A stretch of DNA of 64,000 nucleotides, taken from positions 62,001 through 126,000 of the forward strand of contig JADLGO010000067.1 of NCBI GenBank assembly GCA_020849275.1. Reading direction: 5' to 3'. A program made the position numbers and the translations under genes. How positions within the stretch are numbered: position 1 is the stretch's first letter; each line of letters starts with the position of its first letter. The notes beneath the pieces are model-generated. The model made no database searches and was not told where the DNA came from. It was given only the letters and a program-made list of their open reading frames with translations. The DNA comes from Chthonomonadales bacterium (GTDB lineage Bacteria > Armatimonadota > Chthonomonadetes > Chthonomonadales > CAJBBX01). Below are positions 17,173 through 26,897 of this stretch, in pieces.

Positions 17173-17841
17173 TCACTGAACCGTCATGGACGTGATCGCA
17201 TCGCCCTTCTTGATTGACCTCACGACGTCCATTCCCTGCGTCACCTTGCCGAACACGCAGTAGTCGCCGTTAAGAGTGGCGTTGTCGGCCAGGTCGATGA
17301 AGAACTGGCTGTCGGCGGTGTCGCTCGCGGGTGCGTTCAGGGCCATCGCTACCGCCCCCGGCACGTGCGGAAGGTTGTTCTTCTCGAACGGGATGGTCTT
17401 TCCGGATCCGCTGCGGCCGATGTACGGCACGTCGACGCCATCCGTCTTGCTCTTGGGGTCGCCGGCCTGTACGACGAAGCCATCGACCACCCGATGGAAT
17501 CGGATGCCGTTGTAGAACCCCTGGCGGGCCAGTTCAACGACGCGCGCAGTGGTCTTCGGCGCCGCCTTCGGGTAGAGCTCCATCGTGACATCGCCCCGAT
17601 TGGCCACGGTCATCACGATCGTGACGGCGCCCTCGCGCGGCGGGTTGAACGCCTTGTCGACGCTGGCCGCGCGCTCGGACTTCGCCCTGGCGGCCTTCGC
17701 CGCCTCGGCTCGCTGCTCGGCCTCCTGCTTTTCGGCAATGGCCTCCTGCGGGTCGGCGACGAGTTGCTTGCTTGGCTGAACCAGGAGACTGATGATCAGG
17801 GCGGCGATGACGACGCCCACGACGATGAGGATCGACCGCAT
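17173..17841 (-). CDS. Membrane-anchored cyclophilin-type peptidyl-prolyl isomerase
   Basis: A 222-residue PPIase. The N-terminus MRSILIVVGVVIAALIISLL is a membrane anchor or signal. An Ala/Glu/Lys-rich coiled segment (about 30-65) leads to the cyclophilin domain with FHRVVDGFVVQAGDP, GRSGSGKTIPFE and DSQFFIDLADNATLNGDYC. The start at ATG 17841 is favoured because the promoter (17900-17928) begins transcription near 17893; the longer open frame would start upstream of the promoter. It diverges from hisF. Confidence 0.9.
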   Translation of the reverse strand: MRSILIVVGVVIAALIISLLVQPSKQLVADPQEAIAEKQEAEQRAEAAKAARAKSERAASVDKAFNPPREGAVTIVMTVANRGDVTMELYPKAAPKTTARVVELARQGFYNGIRFHRVVDGFVVQAGDPKSKTDGVDVPYIGRSGSGKTIPFEKNNLPHVPGAVAMALNAPASDTADSQFFIDLADNATLNGDYCVFGKVTQGMDVVRSIKKGDAITSMTVQ

Positions 17842-17899
17842 AGTTGGCTCCACGAGAGAAGTCAAGGCGATTGGCCCCAACAGGCGTCGGAACCGTGGG

Positions 17900-17928
17900 A
17901 TTCTACACAAACCGCCCCGGTTTGTCAA
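17900..17928 (-). promoter_or_regulatory. Sigma-70 promoter of the cyclophilin pair
   Basis: Minus strand: perfect -35 TTGACA (17928-17923), 17-base spacer, -10 TAGAAT (17905-17900). It drives the two cyclophilin genes. Its -35 box lies almost exactly on top of the -35 box of the hisF promoter on the other strand. Confidence 0.7.
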
Positions 17929-17950
17929 ACCGGGGGGCCTGTGGTACAAT
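17922..17950 (+). promoter_or_regulatory. Sigma-70 promoter of hisF-hisI
   Basis: -35 TTGTCA (17922-17927), 17-base spacer, -10 TACAAT (17945-17950), each five of six to consensus. The -35 region is the centre of the palindrome CCCCGGTTT-GTC-AAACCGGGG (17916-17936), shared with the divergent promoter. Predicted transcription start is near 17957, about 60 nt before hisF. Confidence 0.7.
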
Positions 17951-18017
17951 ACCGCACCTTCAAGGGTCGGCTCTGTTGCGCGCGGCGCCGCGCGCCGGAA
18001 TCTGGAACGCCCCGTAG

Positions 18018-18788
18018 ATGCTTGCGCACCGTGTGATCGCCTGTCTGGACGTTCGCGAGGGTCGTGTCGTCAAGGGAGTTAACTTCCTCGCGCTACGCGA
18101 CGCCGGCGATCCCGTGGAGCTTGCCGCCCGTTACGACAGGATGGGCGCCGATGAGCTTGTACTCCTGGACATCACGGCCAGCCACGAGCGCCGCGACGTC
18201 ATCCTGGAGGTCGTCGAGCGTGTCGCCGAGCAGGTGTTTATCCCGTTCACCGTCGGCGGCGGCATTCGCACGACCGATGACTTCCGCCGAATCCTGAGTG
18301 CCGGCGCCGACAAGGTGAGCGTGAACACCGCGGCAGTGGAGCGTCCCGATCTCATTACGGAGGCTGCTGAACGATTCGGCAGCCAGTGCGTCGTGATCGC
18401 CATCGACCCGAAGAGCGTGGGCACGCATTCGGACGGCACGCCCCGGTGGGAGGTCTTCACGCACGGAGGGCGGACTCCCACGGGCCTGGACGCCGTCGAG
18501 TGGGCTCGCCGCGCGGAGAAGCTCGGCGCGGGCGAGATCCTGCTGACGAGCATGGACCGCGACGGGACACAGGCCGGTTTCGACATCCCGCTGACGCGGG
18601 CTGTCGCGCGCGGCGTCTCCATCCCCGTCATCGCCTCGGGCGGAGCCGGCTCCCCGGACCACTGCGCGGAGGCCATCCTCGATGGCTGTGCCGACGCGGC
18701 CCTCGTCGCCTCCATCGTGCACGACGGGGTCTGCACGGTCGCCGACATCAAGGCTAGCATTCGGCGGCACGGCCTGCCGGCGCGGTGA
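18018..18788 (+). CDS. hisF: Imidazole glycerol phosphate synthase subunit HisF
   Basis: The 256-residue cyclase subunit of IGP synthase. It turns PRFAR and ammonia into imidazole glycerol phosphate and AICAR. The (beta/alpha)8 barrel signatures are clear: catalytic Asp in [19 protein letters not shown], second catalytic Asp region [13 protein letters not shown], and phosphate-binding [15 protein letters not shown] and [13 protein letters not shown]. Length is typical. hisI follows in the same direction; other his genes are not in the window. Confidence 0.97.
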   Translation: MLAHRVIACLDVREGRVVKGVNFLALRDAGDPVELAARYDRMGADELVLLDITASHERRDVILEVVERVAEQVFIPFTVGGGIRTTDDFRRILSAGADKVSVNTAAVERPDLITEAAERFGSQCVVIAIDPKSVGTHSDGTPRWEVFTHGGRTPTGLDAVEWARRAEKLGAGEILLTSMDRDGTQAGFDIPLTRAVARGVSIPVIASGGAGSPDHCAEAILDGCADAALVASIVHDGVCTVADIKASIRRHGLPAR

Positions 18789-18842
18789 CCTGTGCCCGAC
18801 CCTCCTCCCCGTTCCGTCCCGTCCGATCTCGAAAGGCCAGAG

Positions 18843-19235
18843 ATGCGTATTCCCGGCGAGCTGAAGTTCGACAGCGCGGGCCTGATCCCCGCAGTAGTGC
18901 AGTGCGATGCCACGGGCGCCGTGCTGATGGTGGGATACATGAACCACGAGGCGGTTAAGCGCACGCTCGCGTCCGGGCACGTGACCTTCTGGAGCCGCTC
19001 GCGCTCCGAGTTCTGGGTGAAGGGGGAGACGTCGGGCCACACCCAGGAGCTCAAGGCGATGTACGTCGACTGCGACGCCGACTGCCTCCTGATTCGCGTC
19101 GAGCAGACCGGCCCCGCCTGCCACGAGGGCTACCGCTCCTGCTTCTTCCGGCGCGTCGAGGCCGATGGAACGAGCGCGTCGGTGGCCGCTGAGCGGCTGA
19201 AGACGCGCGAGGAGATCTACGGCCAGGGCCGATGA
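18843..19235 (+). CDS. hisI: Phosphoribosyl-AMP cyclohydrolase HisI
   Basis: A 130-residue HisI catalysing the third step of histidine synthesis. Metal-binding residues are in [17 protein letters not shown] (the DxDxD-like run with Cys) and [12 protein letters not shown]. The sequence [20 protein letters not shown] with [17 protein letters not shown] is diagnostic. The start at ATG 18843 follows GAAAGG and begins at the usual N-terminus; a GTG at 18792 would add 17 residues without support. No HisE domain is fused. Confidence 0.94.
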   Translation: MRIPGELKFDSAGLIPAVVQCDATGAVLMVGYMNHEAVKRTLASGHVTFWSRSRSEFWVKGETSGHTQELKAMYVDCDADCLLIRVEQTGPACHEGYRSCFFRRVEADGTSASVAAERLKTREEIYGQGR

Positions 19236-19339
19236 GCACCGCAACGGGCGCCGTTCGCGGCCCCGTAACGTGTGATGTACGCGTCGCCGCCAGGCCGTCT
19301 GGCCAGCCCCTGCGCTGCGCTGTTTCGGAGGTCCACTAC

Positions 19340-22300
19340 ATGGCTCGCTTCCGCTCGCTCCGGCTCGTGCTCGCCGCTCTGTGCGTGCTCGCCGCCGTGC
19401 CCGCGCTCGCCGCTCCGCCGCGCTTCCCCGACATCATGCCTGCCAGCCATCTGAAGCCGGGCATGACGGGTTACGGGCTCACCGTGTTCCACGGCACGCG
19501 CATCGAGCGCTTCTCGGTTCGGATCGTCGGCATCGTGAAGAACGGCAGCCTGATCGTGCCGGGCCACGACATGATCCTGGTCCACATGTCCGGCGGACCG
19601 ATGACGACACGGCAGGCGAACCTGATTCGCGGCATGAGCGGCAGCCCGGTCTATGTCAACGGTAAGATCATTGGCGCCTTCTCGCAGGGCGAACCGACCA
19701 CCAAGGAACCCCTCGGCGGCGTTACGCCGATCGAGGACATGCTGGAGGCCTGGGATCCGAAGCTGCCCCAAACGCCGGTCGCCTCTCTGCCGCCGTCGCC
19801 GATGCGAGAAGTAGCGCTCAAGGCGCCCATCGTCGCGGGCGATCGCCGCATCGACCGGGTGATCTACAACGTGCCCCCCGGGAGCAAGCTCCGCTCCCAC
19901 GGCTCCACGCTCGTGATGCGCGCGTGCACGACGCTCATGTCCGTGAGCGGCATCGGGCGCGCGGCCCGCGGGAAGCTGGCCGCCTTGCTGGAGCCTTACA
20001 ACGTTGAGGTCGTCCAGGGCGCGGCCACCGGCGGCAAGAAGACGGACTTCGGCGGAACGCCCCTCGTGCCGGGCTCGGCGTTCAGCATGATGCTGCTCAC
20101 CGGCGACCAGTCGATCGGCGCCACTGGCACGGTCTCCTATCGCCGCGGCAACCGGATCCTGGGCTTCGGCCATCCGTTTCTGGGGATCGGCCCAATCGAC
20201 GCGCCGCTCTGCTCGGCGTATGTCTACGACGTCTACCCCCTGCAGTCGGGCTCCTACAAGATATCGAGCCCGGGTCCGGTTGTCGGCTCCAGCACCCAGG
20301 ACCGCAACTTCTCCATCAGCGGCGTGATCGGCAGGCAGCCGCTCACCGTGCCCATCACCGTCGACGTGCGCGACGCGACCACCGGCCGCAGTCGCGTGTT
20401 CCACTCGCGCGCCGTGGCCCACCCGAATCTCTATGCCGCGCTCGTCAGCACCTCGGTCGCCTCGGCCGTGGCCGAGATTCGCAGCATCCCGGGTGCCGCG
20501 ATGGCGCAGATCGACACGACCGTGGTGGCCGACGAGCTCGGCAAGATCGAACGCACGAACACCGTGTTCGATATGAGCGGTATTGACGGCGCCGCTACAG
20601 CCGACCTGGACGACGTTCTCGGAATCCTGACATCCAACCCCTTCTACCCGCTGGGCATCAAGGGCGCCACAGTCACGGTGCGCATCGAGAGCGGCCGCAA
20701 GACCGCGCGCATCGAGCGGATATTCGTTAAGTCCGGCCGCTTCGAGCCCGGCGAGGAGGTTGAGGTCGGCGTTGTCCTCAAGCCCTACCGCCAGCCCTCG
20801 GTCACACGTCTGATGAAGGTGCGCATTCCGGCGAACGCCGCGACGGGGCGCCTGGTCCTGCAGGTACGCGGCGGCGCCGTGTCCGGCGCCATCAACCTGG
20901 GCGGTATCGTGATCCGTCCATCCTCGGGCCAGGGGCAAGAGCAGGCGCCTCCCACGAGCATCCGGCAGATGGTGGATCGCTACCTGGAGCGCGAGCGAAA
21001 CACCGATATGGTGGCCCGGCTCGTGATGCCGACGACCGCCGTGAACGTGGAGGGAGAGCGGCTGAGCAACCTACCGCCGTCGCTGGACGCCATCATGCGC
21101 TCGGCGCGCTCGTCGGGAGTGCGCATGGAGCGCGACGAGGTCCGCGTGGTCGAGCCCACCGAATGGGTCGTGTCGGGGCAGCAGGTGCTCGTGGTCAACG
21201 TGAAGCGCCGCGAGTCGCTCGAGGGCTCTGCGGGCGCTCCGCGGGCCGCGCCGCCCACGGCGCAGCCGGAAACGCCGCCAGCGGCCGCCTCCGTGTCCGA
21301 CGGCGACGAGGAGCCCGGCGACGCGGGCGCTGACGATCTCTATGCAGCGCACACCGGCGCCGCGCCGCGCCAGACGCCCAAGCGCTCGCAGCCCGAGGAG
21401 GGCACTCCGAAGGGCGGCGACACGGCGCGGACCAACAAGCCCGCGTCGGCCGACGGCGCCCAACCAGCGCAGCCCGCCCAGCCGACGCCGGCCCCGCCCA
21501 CTCAGTCGGAGACGCCCGTGTCCCGGGCGGCCAGGGTGTGGCGACAAGCCACGACGGCCGACTTCGCGAAGGGGGACTCGCACGGCGTCAGCGTCACCAG
21601 CGCCGGTGACCTGACGCTCACCCGCACGCTCCGACGCCTGTACGAATCGGACGAGGGCTTCGTCTGGTCGGTCACCTCGGACGGCGCGGGCGGCGTGTTC
21701 GCCGGCACCGGGTCACGCGGCCGCATCATTCACATCGACGCTACAGGCCGCTCCGAGTCGGTCGCCGACCTGCCCGACCTCTCGATCCATGCGCTCCTGC
21801 GCGCGGCAGATGGCACGCTCTACGCCGCGACCGGGCCGAAGGGCCGCACCTACCGGATTCGCCCCGGCCAGAAGCCCGAGGTGCTGCACGAGGCGCCGGA
21901 GAAGTACGCCCTTGCTCTGGCCCAGGATCCGGCCGGGAACCTGTTCATCGGCACCGCCGGCGGGCACGGCACCGTCTACCGGGTTGCGCCCGACGGCAAG
22001 GCGACCACCTTCTTCCAGTCGCCCGAGGAGCACGTGCTGGCCCTCGCCGTCGACGGCGCCGGCGCCGTGTACGTGGCGACCAGCGAGTCCGGCCTGGTCT
22101 ACCGCGTGTCGCCCGACGGTACGCCGAAGGTCCTCTACGACGCCTCGCAGCAGAGCGTGACCGCGGTGGTCGTGGGCCGCGACGGCAACGTGTACATCGC
22201 GACCGCGCCCAAGGGGGCCGTCTACCGCATCGCGCCGGACGGCGCCTCGAGCGTGGTCGTCGACAAGGCGCCCGCGGCGCTCACTTGCATGGCCTCGGCC

Positions 22301-23650
22301 GCCGATGGCACGCTCTACGCGGCGGGTGGCGACTCCGTATACGCGATCGCTCCCGACGGCAAATGGCAGTCGCTCGACACCCCGGACAACGTCGACGTGC
22401 TCTCAATGGCGGTGGGACCGGACGACAGCCTTCTGGTGGGGACCGACAACGTCGCGGAGATCTATGTCGCCCCGCCCGTAGCGGCGGGCGCCAGCGGCAC
22501 CTACGAGTCGGTCGTTCATGACGCCGGAATCGCGGCTCGGTGGGGCTCCCTTCGCTCCGCGGCGGCAGCGCCTCCGGGCACATCGGTGGAGGTCCAGACG
22601 CGCAGCGGCAACGTATCGGACCCCGACAGCACCTGGAGCGGCTGGGCGACGCCGGAGCCGCGGGCCGGTGGAGCTCGCATCGCCAGTCCGCCCGCGCGCT
22701 ACGTGCAGTACCGCGTTGCCCTTAAGGCCGATGCCTCGGCGGCGGCGCCCATGCTCCGCGAGGTGGCGATCAGCTACCTGCCGCGCAATCAGGCCCCCTT
22801 GGTGAGCGTTAAGTCGCCGGCGGGCGGCGAAAGCTGGGCCAGGCAGCAGACGGTGCGCTGGCAGGCCACCGATCCGGACAAGGACCGCCTGAGCTACGAG
22901 GTCTATGTCTCTGGCGATAACGGGGCTACCTGGACCCCGCTTCCCGAGGGCGCGGCCGCCGCGAAGCCGACTGCGCCGGCTCCCGCACCGACTGCGCCGG
23001 CTCCCGCACCGACTGCGCCGGCCCCAGCCGCCCCGGCGCGACCCCGGCCGCCCTCAGTGGAGCAGGTGACTGCCGAGCTCGACAAACACCCGAACCTGCC
23101 GCCCACGCTGCGTGAGGCCATACTGACCCGGGCCCGTCAGGCCAACGCGCAGTATGACGCCGCGAACCAGCAGCAGCCGTCGGCCCCGGAGGTCCGGGCA
23201 ACCGGCGCGCCGACCCAGGAGACGAGCCGAACGGTGGACACGCGGCAACTGGCAGACGGCAGATACCGGATCAAGGTGGTGGCAAGCGACCGCGTGAGCA
23301 ACCCGACCGACCCCCTCGGCGCGGAGGCCGTGTCCGAGCCGGTAACCGTCTGCAACAGCCTGCCCGTCGTGTTGGTCTACAGCGACGGAACCCGAGCTAA
23401 CGCCGACCGTACTGTAACACTGAGCGGCATCGCGCTACAGGCCGTGGTCCCGCTGAGTGCCGCCCAGTACCGGGTCGACGGCGGGGAATGGCAGGCGGTC
23501 GGCGCGGCGGACGGCCTGTTCGACGGGGAGATGGAGACCTTCTCGCTCACGACGGCGCCGCTGGCGGCCGGCCGGCACACGATCGAAGTGAAGGCGTTCA
23601 ACGCCGCAGGCTCCACGAGCTCGGACACCGCCGTGGTCGAGGTGAAGTAG
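19340..23650 (+). CDS. Giant secreted S55 (SpoIVB-like) peptidase with beta-propeller and Ig-like domains
   Basis: A 1436-residue exported protein. A signal peptide (to about residue 24, ALAAPP) precedes an S55-type peptidase region with KPGMTGYGLTVFHGTRIERF, the putative nucleophile motif GMSGSPVYVNGKIIGAFS (Ser100) and GFGHPFLGIGPID (His about 278). A Pro/Ala/Thr-rich linker follows (about 630-740), then a propeller of repeated YAATGPKGRTYRI-like blades (about 760-1045), sandwich domains, a TAPAPAP linker and a C-terminal Ig-like domain. Ser before His is the reverse of SpoIVB. The ATG at 19340 follows GGAGG. The role is unknown; a cell-surface protease is an inference. Confidence 0.83.
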   Translation: MARFRSLRLVLAALCVLAAVPALAAPPRFPDIMPASHLKPGMTGYGLTVFHGTRIERFSVRIVGIVKNGSLIVPGHDMILVHMSGGPMTTRQANLIRGMSGSPVYVNGKIIGAFSQGEPTTKEPLGGVTPIEDMLEAWDPKLPQTPVASLPPSPMREVALKAPIVAGDRRIDRVIYNVPPGSKLRSHGSTLVMRACTTLMSVSGIGRAARGKLAALLEPYNVEVVQGAATGGKKTDFGGTPLVPGSAFSMMLLTGDQSIGATGTVSYRRGNRILGFGHPFLGIGPIDAPLCSAYVYDVYPLQSGSYKISSPGPVVGSSTQDRNFSISGVIGRQPLTVPITVDVRDATTGRSRVFHSRAVAHPNLYAALVSTSVASAVAEIRSIPGAAMAQIDTTVVADELGKIERTNTVFDMSGIDGAATADLDDVLGILTSNPFYPLGIKGATVTVRIESGRKTARIERIFVKSGRFEPGEEVEVGVVLKPYRQPSVTRLMKVRIPANAATGRLVLQVRGGAVSGAINLGGIVIRPSSGQGQEQAPPTSIRQMVDRYLERERNTDMVARLVMPTTAVNVEGERLSNLPPSLDAIMRSARSSGVRMERDEVRVVEPTEWVVSGQQVLVVNVKRRESLEGSAGAPRAAPPTAQPETPPAAASVSDGDEEPGDAGADDLYAAHTGAAPRQTPKRSQPEEGTPKGGDTARTNKPASADGAQPAQPAQPTPAPPTQSETPVSRAARVWRQATTADFAKGDSHGVSVTSAGDLTLTRTLRRLYESDEGFVWSVTSDGAGGVFAGTGSRGRIIHIDATGRSESVADLPDLSIHALLRAADGTLYAATGPKGRTYRIRPGQKPEVLHEAPEKYALALAQDPAGNLFIGTAGGHGTVYRVAPDGKATTFFQSPEEHVLALAVDGAGAVYVATSESGLVYRVSPDGTPKVLYDASQQSVTAVVVGRDGNVYIATAPKGAVYRIAPDGASSVVVDKAPAALTCMASAADGTLYAAGGDSVYAIAPDGKWQSLDTPDNVDVLSMAVGPDDSLLVGTDNVAEIYVAPPVAAGASGTYESVVHDAGIAARWGSLRSAAAAPPGTSVEVQTRSGNVSDPDSTWSGWATPEPRAGGARIASPPARYVQYRVALKADASAAAPMLREVAISYLPRNQAPLVSVKSPAGGESWARQQTVRWQATDPDKDRLSYEVYVSGDNGATWTPLPEGAAAAKPTAPAPAPTAPAPAPTAPAPAAPARPRPPSVEQVTAELDKHPNLPPTLREAILTRARQANAQYDAANQQQPSAPEVRATGAPTQETSRTVDTRQLADGRYRIKVVASDRVSNPTDPLGAEAVSEPVTVCNSLPVVLVYSDGTRANADRTVTLSGIALQAVVPLSAAQYRVDGGEWQAVGAADGLFDGEMETFSLTTAPLAAGRHTIEVKAFNAAGSTSSDTAVVEVK
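22970..23032 (+). repeat. Three tandem 21-bp repeats encoding Thr-Ala-Pro linker
   Basis: Two identical 21-bp units (22970-22990 and 22991-23011) and a third diverged copy (23012-23032), in frame within the S55/propeller gene. Each encodes TAPAPAP, a flexible interdomain linker. Copy number could vary between strains. Confidence 0.85.
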
Positions 23651-23709
23651 GCGGGACCATCTGCTGCACGGCACGCGCCGATGGCCCCGCCGCAGGGGGG
23701 CGCCGGCGC

Positions 23710-24525
23710 ATGGACACGCCAGACCTGATCCGCCGCCTGTCGAGCCACGACGCGCGCGAGAGCGCCGCGGCCGAGCAGGTGCTGCGCCACTCCGGCCCGG
23801 ATGCCCTCGCGTCGCTGCTGAGCCACATGGAGAGCCAGAGCCGCCGGCGCCGTTGGCTAGGCGCGCTGTTCGCCGCAGTCTCGACGGCTGCCGGCCTGCT
23901 GGCCTGCGTCGCGGCGCTCCTGCTCGCCCGCAGCGCTACGTGGGCGCTCGTGGCGGGCACCTGGGCGGCGATGGCGGCCTTCAGCGGCCTGTGGCTGCGC
24001 GAACAGGTGGAGAACCTCTCGGCGGCGCGCGCCACGGCCGTGCTCGGCTCGCTCTCCGAGGCCCGCGCGGCCGCGCCCATCGCCGAGGTACTCCTCTTCG
24101 CGGACCCCGAGGCCCGCGCGGCCGCCGAGGTGGCGCTCACCAGACTACTGCCGCGCGTGGGGCCGGAGTCCGCCGACGCCTGGAGCGCCCACCAGGTGGA
24201 GTGCCTCTGCCGTGCGCTCCACGGCCCTGACGTCGACCTTGCGTTCGCCGCCCTGCAGGCGCTCCGCTACGTGGGCGGTGAAGCCGCAGCCCGCCAGGTC
24301 GCGCGCCTTGCTTCTGGCCGCGCGCGGACCGTTCGGCGGGCCCCTCTGCGCCGCGCCGCCTCGCGCTGCCTGCGCGTGATGACGCGCCGAATCGAGCAGG
24401 AGCGCCGATCGCGGGAGCTTCTCCGCCCGGCGCCGCCGCCGGCCGACCGTCTACTCAGGGTTCCGCATCGTGATGCTGTCGAGGCGCAGCACCTGCTCGT
24501 CAGGCCCGCCGACGAGGACGACTAA
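23710..24525 (+). CDS. HEAT-repeat-like membrane protein
   Basis: A 271-residue protein of unknown function. The N-terminal 45 residues resemble a HEAT hairpin (SSHDARESAAAEQVLRHSGP). They are followed by two membrane helices (about 49-71 and 76-94) and then helical repeats rich in Ala, such as SEARAAAPIAEVLLFADPEA and VDLAFAALQALRYVGGEAAA. Such a layout fits a membrane-tethered protein-binding scaffold. It starts 59 bases after the S55/propeller gene and may share its transcript. The ATG at 23710 coincides with the start of coding character. Confidence 0.7.
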   Translation: MDTPDLIRRLSSHDARESAAAEQVLRHSGPDALASLLSHMESQSRRRRWLGALFAAVSTAAGLLACVAALLLARSATWALVAGTWAAMAAFSGLWLREQVENLSAARATAVLGSLSEARAAAPIAEVLLFADPEARAAAEVALTRLLPRVGPESADAWSAHQVECLCRALHGPDVDLAFAALQALRYVGGEAAARQVARLASGRARTVRRAPLRRAASRCLRVMTRRIEQERRSRELLRPAPPPADRLLRVPHRDAVEAQHLLVRPADEDD

Positions 24526-24547
24526 CCGCGTCGAGGGAGGGGGTCCC

Positions 24548-26788
24548 GTGCGCACGGTGCTCGCCGTCGCCCTCCTGGTCGCCGTTCCGCTCCGGCCCGC
24601 GCCCCCGAAGGTCCCCGCTCCCACGCTGGATGTCACCACGAGCGAGCTCTCGCCGGCCGTCCTCGTGACCACGCCCCGCCCCACGATCTCCCTCTTCGCC
24701 GGCCTGGGGCGCTGGGGGCTGGGCGCGCCCGCCCACGCTGCGTGGGCAGCGCGCCAGGGCCGGACATTCATCTCCGGCTCCGGCCCGCTGGCGCCCGAGA
24801 CGTGGCGCGAGGCGTGGACGCTGCTCTGGTTTCGCGGGGCGCCCGGATGGGAGGCATGGGACGTTCCGTGGCTCGTGGTGTGGCAGCGGCGCCCGGCGCG
24901 CGCCTGGCTCGACGAGGATGGGCTTCACGCGACGGCACCCGGCGGGCTGGGCACCCTGGCCCTGATGCCGCTCTACGGCATGCGCAAGCCGGACACGCGC
25001 AACTGGGCGACCTCTGGCGGCCTGCCGCCAGAGGTCGCTCGCCGATGCCGGTTCTGGGCATCGGTGCTGCGGCGCTATCCTCTGGCGTGCCAGGAGGCGA
25101 CGCGCGTCGACGGCGCCAGAGGTGACATCATCGTTCGGTCCCGGTTTCGATGGCTCACGATCGACGACGACTGGCGCACGCCGCCGCGCAAGCTGGCTCC
25201 CCTCCCGCCCACGCTGGCGCTCGCGCTCCGTGGCGGCCGGCTGCCGGCAACGGTCACTGGCCGCGTTCGGGACGTGGATCTGGCCACTCCCTACGGCCCG
25301 TATGCCGGCGTGGAGGGCACGGACGGCTACGACACGCGCTTTCGCCTGCTGCACTACCTGGCCCGCACGGAGCGCGACGAGCTTCCTAAGCCGGGCCAGC
25401 CGATCGCCGAGCGGGCCCTGGCCCGCTTGCGAGCCGCCATGCGCGATGCGTTCGGCAGCGCCGACGGTCTGTTCCATCAGGACTTCGGCGATCCACCGGG
25501 CTTCGCGGAGCCCCCGCCGCAGGGGGGCGACGGCGGCAATACCTGTTGGGCCGTGGTGAGCGCGCAGCACTACTGCCGATCGATCCCCTACCTGCCCTTC
25601 GGCCTCGCGACAGAGGCCAGGCGTCGACTGCACCGCTACTTCGCCGACTGGGCCCTTCAGCCGGGTCGCTACCAACCGTTCCGCGGCAAGCGTCTCCTGG
25701 TGGGACCGGGGATCGACACCTGGGGCGGCTACGACGATGCGGGCAAGTTCAGCTCGAATGTGCTCGTTACTCTGTGGGCCTACGCGCGCTACACGGGGGA
25801 TCGCGCACTGGTCCGCGATCGCTGGCCGCTCATCAAGCGGCTGTTCGTCACGCCACGGGAGTGCTCATGGCGCGGGTTCGGCCGCGGGGAGATCGCCGAG
25901 ATGGGCGACGAAGCGGCGCCAGCCCTCGCGATGGCCCGGCTGGCCTGGCTCGTTGGCGACCGCCAGGCCTACGCACAAGCGGCCGGCGTCTTCGCGCGGG
26001 AGATCGTTCACCACGTGGTGAAGCACACGGGCTCAGCCTACTTCGTGGCCCGGCAGCCGTTCAACTCGTCCGAGCCGATGCCCGCCGATGTGTACCTCAC
26101 GAACCTCTGGGGCGACACGGCAGGCTGGCAGATCGACGGCCCCGCCTGGCCGAAGGAGACGGGCGAGCGGCAGTACACGAACCGCTGGGTGCGCTTCGGC
26201 GATGTCGACGTGGCCCGCGTCCACCGCGACTCACTGCTCGACCTCGACCGCGCGGAACTGGACCGGCTCCTGGCCAGCGGACGGTTCACCACATCGCGCG
26301 AGGGCACGATGGACGATCCGCACATCCTGCCCTCGATGGTGCGGCTGCGTTCGCTCCTGCTGGACGCGAGCCCCGAGCGCCTCGCACGCATCACCCCGGT
26401 CGATGCCCCGGTACACCCGGCCAGCGGCGTCGCGGCCTACTGCGGGGCGTTTCTGCGCACGGCCCACCCGCGCCACCTCGACACGATCATCCCCATGCGC
26501 GACGCGACCTCGGGATGGGTGAAGGGGATCGAGCGCGACCGCCCGGAGGACGAGCCGGTGCTGGATGTGGCCGTAAGCTGGCGCGCGCGCGGCCGTGCCG
26601 GCGAGCCCTCGCTCACCTGGTGGGGCTGGCGACCACCCAGAGCCGCCGAAGGCGTCCCCGGCGGCAACCGGTGGAGCTTCGGCGGCATCCGAACGGACCT
26701 GCCGGTCCGCTCCGGAGAAGAGCGGCGGCTCTCCTGGAACACGGTGTGCGTGCGGCTGACGCTGGGTGCCGAGAGTGTGGCCCGCTGA
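24548..26788 (+). CDS. Secreted helical-barrel protein, possible glycoside hydrolase
   Basis: A 746-residue exported protein with a signal-like N-terminus (VRTVLAVALLVAVPLRP). The central part (about 280-560) has the helical, Trp/Tyr-rich look of an (alpha/alpha)6 barrel, for example GGNTCWAVVSAQHYCRSIPY, WGGYDDAGKFSSNVLVTLWA and MGDEAAPALAMARLAWLVGD. That fold is common in glycoside hydrolases and polysaccharide lyases. I cannot assign a family or catalytic residues with confidence. GTG 24548 follows GGGAGGGG. It is convergent with the aminotransferase gene. Confidence 0.65.
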   Translation: MRTVLAVALLVAVPLRPAPPKVPAPTLDVTTSELSPAVLVTTPRPTISLFAGLGRWGLGAPAHAAWAARQGRTFISGSGPLAPETWREAWTLLWFRGAPGWEAWDVPWLVVWQRRPARAWLDEDGLHATAPGGLGTLALMPLYGMRKPDTRNWATSGGLPPEVARRCRFWASVLRRYPLACQEATRVDGARGDIIVRSRFRWLTIDDDWRTPPRKLAPLPPTLALALRGGRLPATVTGRVRDVDLATPYGPYAGVEGTDGYDTRFRLLHYLARTERDELPKPGQPIAERALARLRAAMRDAFGSADGLFHQDFGDPPGFAEPPPQGGDGGNTCWAVVSAQHYCRSIPYLPFGLATEARRRLHRYFADWALQPGRYQPFRGKRLLVGPGIDTWGGYDDAGKFSSNVLVTLWAYARYTGDRALVRDRWPLIKRLFVTPRECSWRGFGRGEIAEMGDEAAPALAMARLAWLVGDRQAYAQAAGVFAREIVHHVVKHTGSAYFVARQPFNSSEPMPADVYLTNLWGDTAGWQIDGPAWPKETGERQYTNRWVRFGDVDVARVHRDSLLDLDRAELDRLLASGRFTTSREGTMDDPHILPSMVRLRSLLLDASPERLARITPVDAPVHPASGVAAYCGAFLRTAHPRHLDTIIPMRDATSGWVKGIERDRPEDEPVLDVAVSWRARGRAGEPSLTWWGWRPPRAAEGVPGGNRWSFGGIRTDLPVRSGEERRLSWNTVCVRLTLGAESVAR

Positions 26789-26897
26789 GCGTGCAGCGGC
26801 CGAGCGCGGGCCGAGCGTCCGCCAGGCGCCCGCCGCCGCGACGCAATCGGTGTCGGGCTTCTCGCGTTCGCCGCTCACAGACGCGGCGCGGCTCGCG

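Noticed and set aside
17916-17936. Hairpin CCCCGGTTT-GTC-AAACCGGGG as a terminator
   Set aside because: It lies between divergent gene starts and contains both -35 boxes; an operator/promoter reading fits better.
22970-23032. Short tandem repeats as a CRISPR-like array
   Set aside because: Units are contiguous without spacers, in frame, and encode a Pro-rich linker.
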